A stretch of 64,000 nucleotides of DNA from assembly GCA_025175895.1 (NCBI GenBank), contig CM045987.1, positions 39,210,113 to 39,274,112 of the forward strand, in the 5' to 3' direction. A program made the translations under genes and the position numbers. Below the pieces are notes generated by a model. The model saw nothing but the letters and a program-made list of their open reading frames with translations, was not told the DNA's origin and made no database searches. Every line of letters starts with the position of its first letter. The stretch's first letter is position 1. Positions 23,325 to 33,633 of this stretch are shown here, piece by piece. This DNA comes from Wurfbainia villosa (lineage: Eukaryota; Streptophyta; Magnoliopsida; Zingiberales; Zingiberaceae).

Positions 23325-24690
23325 TGTTAGGACCCTTGGAATGGCTAGAGGGGGGGTGAATAGCGTAGATGATATTCGCTCTCGTTTATGTCTACAATTT
23401 CGTTAGTGCGCAGCGGAAATAGAAATAATAAAAGCGATAACGAAATAGACAACAATGATATAACGTGGTTCAGAACCGCACGGTTCCTACTCCACGGATC
23501 GAGCTCTAAAGAGCCCTAGTGATGCACACGCACACACTAATGATAAACACTCCTTCTCGACACAAGTCGGAGGCGGAGAAACCCCTTACAATAAATCTTA
23601 CAACAGTAAGAATGAAATACAAGCAATATACAATGTAAATATGAACTACAAGTAAAGAAAAGACATTACAACACTTGTTTTGATTGCTTGAATGCTTGGT
23701 TGCTTGCTTGCACTTGGAGACCTGATTTGCACCAACAAATCGCCCCAATAGCCCTCAAGAACCGGTTGCTTTTTTTTCCATCACGAGCTCCATATATAGC
23801 TTCAACCTGTGCTGGAAAAAGTCTATCAGTCGACTGATCGGGACCATCAGTCGACTGATGCCACTGTTGTCGTGAGACAACGGCTAGTTCCACGTTAGAT
23901 AAGTCCAACGGAACTACCATCAGTCGACTGATTGTGACCATCAGTCGACTGATGGAGTCCTCACTCGACCAGTCGAGTCTCGACTCCATTCTGTGGCCGA
24001 ATTCTCGAGCACCAGTCGATTGATCAGACAATCACCGATCGCTGAGCATCACCGATCGCTAACCTATGGCGATCGCTAGGCCATAACCCGCCAAACCCTA
24101 GTTGACTCCGGCATCGCCACATGGCACCAACCATGAGGTTTTAACTCAAGTATGGTTCCCCCATACTTGCTAGACCACCCTTAGCCTAGACCTAAACCTT
24201 CTAGTCACCTCCATCAGCCTCACGCCTCTCGGATCCCTCCAAGTCATCCATGACTTGTTCATCCATTGCGCTAGTCTTCAGGTGCTTCCGTCGGCTATGT
24301 CATGCTAATGGTGTCTACACCGCCAAGGCACATTGGACTTACGCCGCCAAGACTCCGCTTGGACTTTACGCCGCCAACCATTGGACTTATGCTGCCAAGA
24401 CTCCCGCTTGGACTTTACGCCGCCAATATCAAACCCTTGGACTTCTCAAATGCCAAGACTCAAGCTTGGACTTTCCCTTGCCAACCTATGTTGGACTTTC
24501 CATGCCAAGACCATGCTTGGACTTTCCTTGCCAACCCATGTTGGACTTTACATTGCCAAGTGTCCGACTTGGACTTTCCATGACAATTATATTGTCATAT
24601 GTTTTTGTCGAAACATCAAAACACATCAAAACATCACTCGAGCCAAACTCGAGTCCTGGTCAATCGTGACCTGGGCCGATTGCACCAACA
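23325..24690 (-). repeat. Left (3') LTR of C
   Basis: The termini are TGTTAGGACC and CACCAACA. A TATA-like box (minus GCTATATATGG, 23791-23800) is directly preceded in transcription order by four CAGTCGACTG palindromes (23825-23955), one of them an 18-base perfect palindrome at 23938-23955. The TTGGACTTTC repeats are at 24310-24580. Compared with the right LTR, the palindromes at 24020-24140 are reduced to GATCGC-type remnants. Confidence 0.9.
23791..23800 (-). promoter_or_regulatory. TATA-like box, left LTR of C
   Basis: Minus strand GCTATATATG, identical in the right LTR (31022-31031). It lies about 25 bases downstream of a palindrome cluster. Confidence 0.6.
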
Positions 24691-26261
24691 ATCTCCCCCT
24701 TTTTGATGTTTGACAAAAACCAAACAAATAATTGAGTTAGAATACTAACTCAAATCCTTTACCAATTATCCCAAATGTTCTCCCCAACATTCTCCCCTTT
24801 TGACTAACATCAAAGGTTTTCTCTCAAGGAGGTCAATGTCTCATGTCCCCAATGAGATCTTACAATCTCCCCTTGATCCAAAAATACCTAGGATGCCTAC
24901 CATCTTCCTAGTGATAAGTCCCATATCACTCAAGAGAGGCAATCCTATTCACTCTCCCAATTTCCAAATTGGGTTTTAAAATCCATAAATTTCCCCAAAT
25001 TGATAACATTCTCCTTCAAGAGAAAAAACACATCCATCGTCCCAAGATGGATATCTCCCTAAAGGCTTGCTACCCGCCGGCCATTGCTGTGATAATGTCC
25101 TTGGGAAGTCCCTAAGCCAATAGGAACTCTAAACCATCAAAATTAAGGTTAGAAATTCAACATTGAACTTTCCACACCTTAAAATTGATACAAACCCTAA
25201 ACAACTCTCCTAATCCATATCCAATAGCTTTTCACCCTTTATAATGCTTCCCAAAGCATATCCTAGGGTTAGGAGTGGTTAGGGACCTTTGCCATGGCTG
25301 AACACGGACTAACCAAACTTAGTTTTCCGAAATCAGCCTTGGCAGTCGACTCTGTCAGCTACCAGTCGACTACCACACTCATCGATCATTGCCACTCGAG
25401 GCGGTCGATAATCGAAATTCAATTTGATTATCAGAAATGAGTTTCAGAAAATCATAACTAATTATACGTATATTGAAAAATCACGAAATTTGATACATAT
25501 AATACCTATGACCAATACAATGGGTGAAAAATGTTTGAAAATTAGTTTACCCATAAAATAGTGAATTTGATACAAAACTCAAAACCATTGAAATTTTCAA
25601 GGTTTTGGCCCTATTTTGTATCAACTTCATCAATGGTGATTGCTATCAAAAGATAGACTTCACCAAGGTTTTCTAAAATGATTTTAAAATGTTTTCAAGA
25701 CCTTATCTTGGATCATATTCCTTGGGCTCTATGTGTGTGACTTGTACACGAGCTCTCCTAATGATCCACTACTAAAATTAGATGAGTTTTAGTTCATCTA
25801 GATGCAAAAACTATGCACCTTGAACTTAACTCATATCCTAGCATCTCACATGTATCTATGGTGTATAAATACACATACATGTCAATTAGATGTGAGATGT
25901 GGGTTTTGTTCTCCCTAAACTAGGGTTTCATACATTTTCTAAAGCAACTCTACTTGATTCCCTTATAAATGGGACTCCAAGTCATGTCATAGTCCTTAAA
26001 TCAATTTTAATTAATTAAATGCATGAAATGATCATGGCATAAAGATAGCAATAATTAAGCATGGCCAATGATCATGATGTCACGGCATATGATAAAATCT
26101 AAAAACACATGACATTGGTCCTTAATCCCTAAGCATAATCATGACATATAAGATGATTAAGAATAAACATGATGTCATGACATGGCATATGATAGCAATA
26201 CAATTATACAAATATTCATTCATACACATAAGATTTTTCAGAAATAAGGATTTCATTTAAC
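24691..26261 (-). other. Element C: PPT and 3' non-coding region
   Basis: It begins with the PPT complement (minus AAAAAGGGGGAGAT) next to the LTR. The rest is AT-rich, without coding frames, and is homologous to 44330-45913 of element D and to 2701-3144 of G. The region at 25320-25400 has further CAGTCGACT motifs. Confidence 0.75.
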
Positions 26262-27584
26262 TTAAATTTGTCTTTTGCAATCAAAATGGAGATTGGCTAT
26301 GCTCAATCTCACTACAAAAATGACATCCACAAAAAAAATATCCTCTAATCGTCGCGAGGAGGTGGCGGTGGAGGTGGCTGACTCGAGTCGAGCCGCATCA
26401 TCTCTAGCATATCGCGGCGATCTTTGCTCTATCGACCACCAGGTCTCCTCCATCCTATCGAGGCGTGTGCCAAAATGCTGGCACGCGATAACTCTGACGA
26501 CAGAGTCGGCCATTGCGATAATCCTCAAATCCCGGACTCCGGTAGGCCACGGCGGTGATGGACCCGGTGATGTGTCTGCCGGCATCTGGTCATCCTCATC
26601 AGAGGTGTCCGCATCCTCGTCGTCCTCTGCTGCATCTCTGGGTGGCGGAGGAGGCATGCTGTATACTGGGTGGTCGGCGCCAACTCCATCATCGCGCCCA
26701 TCAGTAACCGCTAAGGAGAATTCTGGTGATATCTGATCGTACACTTAGATATTTGTCATGAAGAGCCCCTATGATGTTAATGCCTCTGGTCGAGCCATCT
26801 TTGTGATGATATGTCCAAAAGGCATATGCACTTTCCCTTGTACAGGGGAAGTGAAGTGCACAATGCAATGGAAGATGTTCAATGCAAAGTTTATGTCTAA
26901 CTGATGACACATGGCATATAGAAGAAAGAGATGGGGAGGCCGAATCTTGGCCAGACCCCAAGTGACAATGGGCAGAAAACACCCAACAATGACCTTGTAG
27001 AGGACATTGTCAGGTGCAGATAACTCGGTGATAGGAAATAAATTCTGGGCCAGTGGACGAGGATAACCAAAAATATGCTCATGCATGGACTCCATAGAGA
27101 TATGGGTAAAAGGCTCAGGTAGAGGAAAGTCCATGGTAGGGTAAAAGATGAAGGTGTCATCTGAGGGCCTACACTCGAGAAACTCCTGCAGTATCGCAGG
27201 AGTGAACTCTAAGTCGTGTTTTGCAACGCGAGTAGAGTATGTAGGGCCGTCATATACCTTTTTAAGGTTTTGGTAAAATTCCTTAATGAGGTCATCATTG
27301 ATTGGATGTGTGCACAGGACAATCTTCATCAAATTGTAGTATGCAATTAGTTCCATGACGTCACTACAATGCCTATTGAAGAAATCTCTATCTATGTACC
27401 GAACCAACATAGGTTGGTACAACCGAGAGTCACTCTCGGATGGATCATTCCTACGGGCTCTCCTATTATGAATGTAATGTGATGATATGCAATGCAATGG
27501 CAACAATACGCGATTAGATAAACCTACATTGTAATGGAAATGAAAATTAGGGCTCGGAAAGAAAAATCGTTACTTAGGTGCCAT
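26262..27584 (-). pseudogene. ORF3 of element C (env-like / plant transposon protein-like)
   Basis: A single minus-strand frame of 441 codons from the ATG at 27584 (MAPK start) to 26262. It is interrupted by TAA at codon 5 and TAG at 26769-26771. The first 270 codons contain a motif (DDLIKEFYQNL, then F..AILQEFL) resembling the putative plant transposon protein domain, also found in proteins called envelope-like at the ORF3 position of SIRE elements. Hydrophobic stretches follow (VIVGCFLPIVTWGLA). Next come a Pro-rich and very acidic segment (about residues 280-330) and a charged C-terminus (LDRMEETWWSIEQ). I see no clear signal peptide or transmembrane anchor. Its place between the missing pol and the 3' LTR supports ORF3; its function is unknown. 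D, E and F lack it. Confidence 0.6.
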
Positions 27585-27847
27585 GTGTGTGCCGGAGGGA
27601 AAACTCAAAAGTTGCTGAGGATCGCCGAAAAAGTCGCCGGAGAACGTCAGTCGCCGGAACCCTAACTGGAGCAAGGGAACAAAAACCTAAACCGCGTGAA
27701 CTAGGCTCGAAACAAGTGAAAAGTGGAAGAGAAGGGCTTATCTGTCAAACCTAATATCTTGGACGATTGGGACGGCTGGAGGAGTCGATCGGAGAGGAAG
27801 ACGACGATCGGAGAGGAAAAGAAGAAGGAGAACTCGTCGCGTGAAGA

Positions 27848-27870
27848 CGCCGAACCCTAGCGGTTCGGCG
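27848..27870. repeat. Perfect hairpin at the ORF3 promoter
   Basis: The arms CGCCGAACC and GGTTCGGCG (9 bp, perfect) flank a 5-base loop. It abuts the TATA-like box at 27871-27878, so it would sit between that box and the start of transcription on the minus strand. Confidence 0.7.
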
Positions 27871-27878
27871 TTATAAAT
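27871..27878 (-). promoter_or_regulatory. TATA-like box upstream of ORF3
   Basis: Minus strand ATTTATAA, about 290 bases upstream of the ORF3 ATG, with a pyrimidine-rich leader (TTCTCCTTCTTC-type) between. Upstream, 27890-28240 is crowded with CGATCGAT/GATCGATG motifs. These look like altered forms of the CAGTCGACTG palindromes that precede the LTR TATA boxes. An internal promoter is inferred, not shown. Confidence 0.45.
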
Positions 27879-27889
27879 CGCGCGATGCG

Positions 27890-28858
27890 GCCGATGATGT
27901 GAGCATCACGATCGATCGCTGGTCGCTATCGAAGTTTATTTAACCGGCAATGATCGCCCGGTTCAAAGAATCGATCGCTGAACTCTCGTGACGCGTACGA
28001 GCATCGGCCACGATCGATGTTGCTCATCATCGATCGATGTGCATATCACTCGATCGCCGTCGAGCACTCGATAATGGCCTTGGCTACTCGGTGAATAGTA
28101 CCATCACCGATCGATGGACCTCATCGCCGATCGATGTTCGATCACCGAGTCATGGAGCTAGCACTGATCGATGGCCGTATCGTAACGCAGGTTATGGTCA
28201 CGATCGATAATCAGATATCGACTGATGTCTGATTTCCAGCTCTGAAAATCAGAAAATCTTGATTTTATCATCTTAATTGTTCCATTTTATCACTTTAGAT
28301 CTTGTATTTTGAATGTATTGATGTTATACCTTTATTTATGTATTTGTTAATGTATTTTAATGTTTTATTTCATTTTTGCAAACATTAACATTCAATGATT
28401 TCCAAAACCTAACATCTCACCCTTTCTAAGTGTTGAAATACACAATCAAGGTAAAAGACTTGTTTTGTGAGATGTAATTTATCCTAGACATTCATTCCAT
28501 GCAAACATATGGTAAAACATATGAAGTATGGTGAATACAAGACACCAAGTTGTGTGGCACTTGAGTATCACTCTAGATATTACCTTTACATCTTAACTAC
28601 ACATTTCTTGATACATGACCTTCCCAAGTGTGCCAATAATCAAAGGTACACACTATGACCTCTAAATCTAGATCGTGTCAATTTTATTGATTTTCATGTT
28701 TTCAAGATATATATATTGACACAACCTAAAATTTTGAGATTAAGACTCAAGGGTATTTCCAAAGTAACCATAACCTTGAGAGTAACCTTAAGGTGCCACC
28801 TTTATTATGGTTGAGTTAACTACCCATCCAATCAAGGTTGGCACCCCCTAAACCCATC
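27890..28858 (-). other. Element C: region between gag and ORF3, no gene
   Basis: 27890-28240 is GC-rich with GATCGATC-type motifs. 28260-28858 is AT-rich and resembles the post-gag sequence of D (44100-44280). No integrase, RT or RNase H motif is visible on the minus strand, so pol is absent rather than merely shifted. Confidence 0.65.
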
Positions 28859-30481
28859 TTAGCGTGAATCAATCACGCTCTTAGGAACCCAAAATCGATT
28901 TGAGCTCCTAGGGTTAATTAGATATTCCTTAGGGATAACCTCCCTAGATACCTTTCTCATGACCCTCCTAGGCTTATTAGCCTTGGTCATTTTGGTCTTG
29001 CCTAGGTTAACCTTAGGGATTGCCTCCCTAACAACCTTCTCAATGGTCATCCTAGGTTTCTTCGAAACCATGGCCAATAGGCACAAACCTTGGTCAACTC
29101 TAGGAATGACTTCCCCATTGACCTTGGTCTTCCTAGACCTAGTTAGTGTCCCATAGTCAAACGGAACACTATGGTAAGTCACCTTGGACTTAGGTTTGTG
29201 ACCCAAACCATTCTTGCCCTTGGTTGACTTTTGACTCTTAGGTCTTAGAGTTTGACAATTTGACCCTTGAGATTGATTTTGTATTTTGTTTAGGGTCTTT
29301 TCCAATTTCTCAAGCCTTGACCTCAAGGCTTGGTTTTCTAATTCTAATTGCCCAATTTTAGAATTTTTATTTAACTCTTGGGCATTGGACTTTCTTGGCG
29401 AATGCCTAGTCCATTTTGGATTAAAACCTAGATGTTCTTGGATTTTCTTAATAGATTTCTTAGGTATTGTTTTTCTAAGGACATTAGTCCCAAATTTCTC
29501 CTTATTCTTAAGGTGAACATTCTTAGCTCCTAAACACATATGTTTGTTATTTCTAGCATGCTCTTTATGATACATATCACAATTGCTAAAATTAGTTCTA
29601 GCATGCTTTAAATTAGATGGAGCATTATTTAAATATACCTTAGAGTTTGCCTTAGTGGCTCCCCCTACTTGTGATGCTCCCCTTTGCCCCTTCTTTTTCT
29701 TCTTTGGGCATTGACTCCGGTAATGACCCGGTAGTCGACATTTGAAGCAAATGACATGCTCCTTGCTCTTTTGTCTTGGAGAACCGGCATCCATTGACTT
29801 TTATTGACTTTTAGGCTCCGGAGGAGTTTTCTTGATTCTCTTTGGACATTTGCTCTTGTAATGCCCATACTCCCTACACTCAAAGCACATAATATGATTT
29901 TTGTTTGAAAATAAAGTGTTTGAGTTACCTAGGGTGGTGGTAGGTGCCGGAGTTGAATTTTGAGCTTCCTCATCTTGATCGGATGTTGAGAGCTCTTCTT
30001 GAGGTTGCTCCGGTGTAGAGGATGGTCTATCCTCCTCAATCCTAGAAGTAGATGCTTCTTCCACCTCTTCTACTTCTTCTTTCTCCGATTCGGAAGTTGA
30101 CTCCATCTCAACTTCCGATTCCTCACTTTCACTTGAGGATGAACTCTCCTCATGGTATCTTGCCAATTTTCTCCATAGCTCCTTGGCATACATGTAATCT
30201 TCTAACTTGCACAAAACATCATTAGGGATTAAATCTTCCAAAAGTTTCGTTACCTTAACTTCAGTCTTGAGCTTTTGGCGTTGCTCTTGGGTCCACTTTT
30301 TCAATTTTAGGACATTCCCCTTCTTATCCCTAGGGGGTTCAAGACCTTCAATGAGGATAAACCAATCCTCTATGTTCATCATCAAGAATGTTTCCATTCT
30401 TGCTCTCCATGCCGGAAAATCTTCTGGATTATATGGAGGTGGAGTGTTGATTTCCCATCCAAGCTTGTCTTGGAATTCCAT
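28859..30481 (-). pseudogene. gag of element C, one in-frame stop
   Basis: 541 codons in one frame from the ATG at 30481, broken only by TAA at 29801-29803. The N-terminal 115 residues are copia Gag-like (INTPPPYNPEDFPAWRARME). The usual capsid half beginning LHEGT is replaced by a Ser/Glu-rich acidic stretch (residues about 118-185). There are two CCHC zinc knuckles: CFECREYGHYKSKC before the stop and CFKCRLPGHYRSQC after it. A basic, coiled region (LELENQALRSRLEKLEKTL) follows, then the terminal motif KEYLINPRSSNRFWVPK. Gag would package RNA in the cytoplasm. In D the codon matching the stop is CAA, so the stop looks like one C-to-T change. Confidence 0.85.
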
Positions 30482-30539
30482 CTTTACCCTCTAGCCTTTC
30501 ACCTTAGCTCCCGGTTGTTAATCCGTAGAAGAGCCCCGG

Positions 30540-30551
30540 GCTCTGATACTA
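30540..30551 (-). other. PBS of element C
   Basis: The minus strand reads TAGTATCAGAGC, one base from the initiator tRNA-Met PBS, two bases from the right LTR. Confidence 0.8.
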
Positions 30552-30553
30552 CT

Positions 30554-31215
30554 TGTTAGGACCCTTGGAACGGCTAGAGGGGGGGGGTGAATAGCGTAGA
30601 TGATATTCGCTCTCGTTTGTGTCTACAATTTCGTTAGTGCGCAGCGGAAATAGAAATAATAAAAGCGATAACGAAATAGACAACAATGATATAACGTGGT
30701 TCGGAACCGCACGGTTCCTACTCCACGGATCGAGCTCTAAAGAGCCTTAGTGATGCACACGCACTCACTAATGATAAACACTCCTTCTCGACACAAGTCG
30801 GAGGCGGAGAAACCCCTTACAATAAATCTTACAACAGTAAGAATGAAATACAAGCAATATACAATGTAAATATGAACTACAAGTAAAGAAAAGACTTTAC
30901 AACACTTGTTTTGATTGCTTGAATGCTTGGTTGCTTGCTTGCACTTGGAGACCTGATTTGCACCAACAAATCGCCCCAATAGCCCTCAAGAACCGGTTGC
31001 TTTTTCCTCCATCACGAGCTCCATATATAGCTTCAACCTGTGCTGGAAAAAGTCTATCAATCGACTGATCGGGACCATCAGTCGACTGATGCCACTGTTG
31101 TCGTGAGACAACGGCTAGTTCCACGTTGGATAAGTCCAACGGAACTACCATCAGTCGACTGATTGTGACCATCAGTCGACTGATGGAGTCCTCACTCGAC
31201 CAGTCGAGTCTCGAC
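30554..31215 (-). repeat. Right (5') LTR of C, segment 1
   Basis: Near-identical to 23325-23985. It contains the TATA-like box at 31022-31031 and four palindromes, including an 18-base perfect one at 31169-31186. The last five bases, TCGAC, are the TSD of F. The LTR continues at 36627. Confidence 0.9.
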
Positions 31216-32268
31216 TATAGGGGATCGATATGGCCGGCTAGAGGGGGGTGAATAGCCTTCGTACGTTGGACGTCGTAAATTGCTCGTCTACAAAGGATTA
31301 GCGCAAGCGGAATATACAAATACAAAGCAAAAGACAAACAATAAAACAAACGCTAACACGATGGTATAACGTGGTTCACGGCTACGCCGCTAATCCACGG
31401 TCCCTGATTCGTCCTCGGTGAATCACTCCGTTAAACCAATCCACTAAATGGTCTCTCGTTTGCACCAAGCTAGGTGGAGGTAACCTTTACAACCAAGATC
31501 ACTCTTCTTACAATAGGATTGAAGTAAAGACAAGTAAGAAGAGTTTAGAGCTTGTGGGGCACTAGGAAGATCGTTTGGAGTATGAGCATTAGCCTCTCAA
31601 AGGCTCACACCCTCTCTTTTTATAGAGAGGCTACCGCTTCCCGTAGTCGATCGCCTGGGCCGCTACGAACGGCCTCGCGGGTAACCCTTATCGATCCCGA
31701 TCGTCGCTTCGCAGCCGATCGATGGTCTCGGCAACATCGCGTGATGGCGCCGATCCGCCACAATCCGGCCAATCGATACCACCGAACTCACTGACAGAGC
31801 GCCGATCGCCATGTCATGGCAATGATCGTGTCGAAAACCCATCCGACACTTGGCCAGATGGCCAAGTTTCACCTAAGAGCTACCCTTCCCGGGTTACAAT
31901 CGCCACTCATTTCTTGGAGTCCCTCGCCTTCGAAGTTCTCTTCGTTCTCGGCCACGTCCCTCGGCAGCATCAGGCGCACGGCTCTGCAATGCTCCTTCGT
32001 GTCTCTTGCCTCGAAGTCTACTTTCTCCGGCTTCACTCCAAGCTTCTCGTCCGGCGGTCCCTCGGATGCTCCAAGCGCACGGCTTCCGCAAAGCTATCCT
32101 TCACCGACTCAAGGCACGAGTCATGAGATGTGAAACTCGCCACGGCTCCATGTGCGAATTACTAAGTCCCGCACGACTTCAACGCACATATCACATCAAC
32201 ATATCAAACTAACTTAAACCCTTTGCCACACCATCAAAACCATATCACGGCAAGAGATTGCCCTAACA
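31216..32268 (-). repeat. Left (3') LTR of F
   Basis: It begins TATAGGGG (the right copy has TGTAGGGG) and ends CCCTAACA. TATA box complement at 31617-31624. It is 130 bases shorter than the right LTR, almost all of it in the block just upstream of the TATA box (31640-31815 against 35850-36175). That block is rich in GATCG motifs in both copies. Confidence 0.9.
31617..31624 (-). promoter_or_regulatory. TATA box, left LTR of F
   Basis: Minus strand CTATAAAA, preceded by CCTCT. The right LTR has the equivalent at 35828-35834. Confidence 0.6.
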
Positions 32269-33633
32269 ATCTCCCCCTTTTTGATGTGTGGCAATCCGTT
32301 TAAGTTAGGTAAAAACATTTGATATAAATTCTAAGGTAAGAAAGCATGTAAAGATAAACATGATATAACAACATGCAATTCCCTTAATCCATGAAACTCT
32401 ATGCAAATTTTTCCCCTATCATATATTTCTCCCTCTAAAATATATTTCTCCCCCTAAAGTGATTAACTTAAACATACTTATTTCTCCCCCTTTGACACTA
32501 TCAAAAAGATTAACACTAAGTTATAAGCTCATGGCATCAAGTATAATGGAGGGAAAATATGACAAGTTGATTTAAAATTGGGTACCACTTGTTGATGGCA
32601 TCAAGTATATTTCTACCACTTGTTGTAGGTTTACAAACTGAATTCGGCCTTCAATGTTCTGCGATTTATAGCCACCAATGATCAAGCTATCGTATATAAT
32701 GATCCGCACAAAGGAATCCGAATTTTTAATTTTCTGGACGAATTTCAGAAATGCATTATAAATTCCAGAAAATTCTAAAAATCATGAAATTTGGGGAACA
32801 TATTTCTATTAAGTATATCTATCAAGGAAAAATAGTTTTTCATGAAAACTCATTATATTTTCTTGTTTTTGCCAAAAATCCAAAAACTCTAAAAACCACT
32901 AGGTTTTTGATCATTCTAGTATCAAGTTAGCTACCTAGTTTTGCATCCAATTGTTTCAAAACATGAATACATGTATTTCAAGGTAAGAAATTGTTTTGAA
33001 AACATATGAAATATCCAACCATGATCTTTGGGCAATATGTCTATGAATTAAACATAAGCCTTCCCCATGATTGGTCTATTATTGCTATTTTGATACTTTA
33101 AATGACCATCTAAATGCCATAGGCATTAGTGGACATTTGTATCATCCTAATATCTCACCCATGCTAAGTTTGCAATCAAGTTAGCCTATAGTGAGTGTGA
33201 GATGTATCCTAGGGGGTATTTGTATATACTTAACCCATATATTCATGCAATTCTATCATGGTTAAGTATCAACCTAACATTCTACATGATCATAATGACA
33301 TATATGAATGAATTCTACATTATGATCATGAAACTCATGTATCCATCAAATAATAGTCATGCATTAGGTATTATACGATGATAATAAACAAATTATCACC
33401 TAAAGCATGATTTAAACCTATTTCTCATGATAACATGCCAAATATCAAAATCATAAATCATGATTTAAAACATACATAGGAATTACATCAATCATCATGA
33501 TTTAAGCATTATTACCTATTTATGGGCATGTTATCATCACCCAACACTATCTAAAAAATGTTGTCCCGTCATCCTAAGTCAACCAAAATATGATATATGT
33601 CAAGTTCATATGGTTGACTACCCTAGGGTTATT
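32269..33633 (-). other. Element F: PPT and 3' non-coding region
   Basis: It starts with the PPT complement (minus AAAAAGGGGGAGAT). It is AT-rich with several further CTCCCCC runs (32400-32490) and no coding frame. It is homologous to 47932-49013 of E. Confidence 0.75.

Noticed and set aside
23825..23955. Evenly spaced identical palindromes suggesting a CRISPR-like array
   Set aside because: Spacing is irregular, spacers are similar to each other, and the context is a plant LTR.
24250..24713. Frames of about 90-140 residues across TTGGACTTTC repeats (also 2245-2689, 36927-37417, 40903-41456)
   Set aside because: All three frames are open because of the short tandem repeat. They lie in LTR U3 and show no protein-level signal.
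27523..27584. Possible intron (GTAACG...TGTAG) joining a short first exon to ORF3
   Set aside because: The gap is only about 50 bases and splicing would put ORF3 out of frame. Unspliced, the ATG at 27584 is already in frame with ORF3, interrupted by a TAA at codon 5.
26262..27584. ORF3 as a true viral envelope protein
   Set aside because: No signal peptide, furin-like site or convincing transmembrane anchor is visible. The similarity is only to plant transposon proteins that are called env-like by position.
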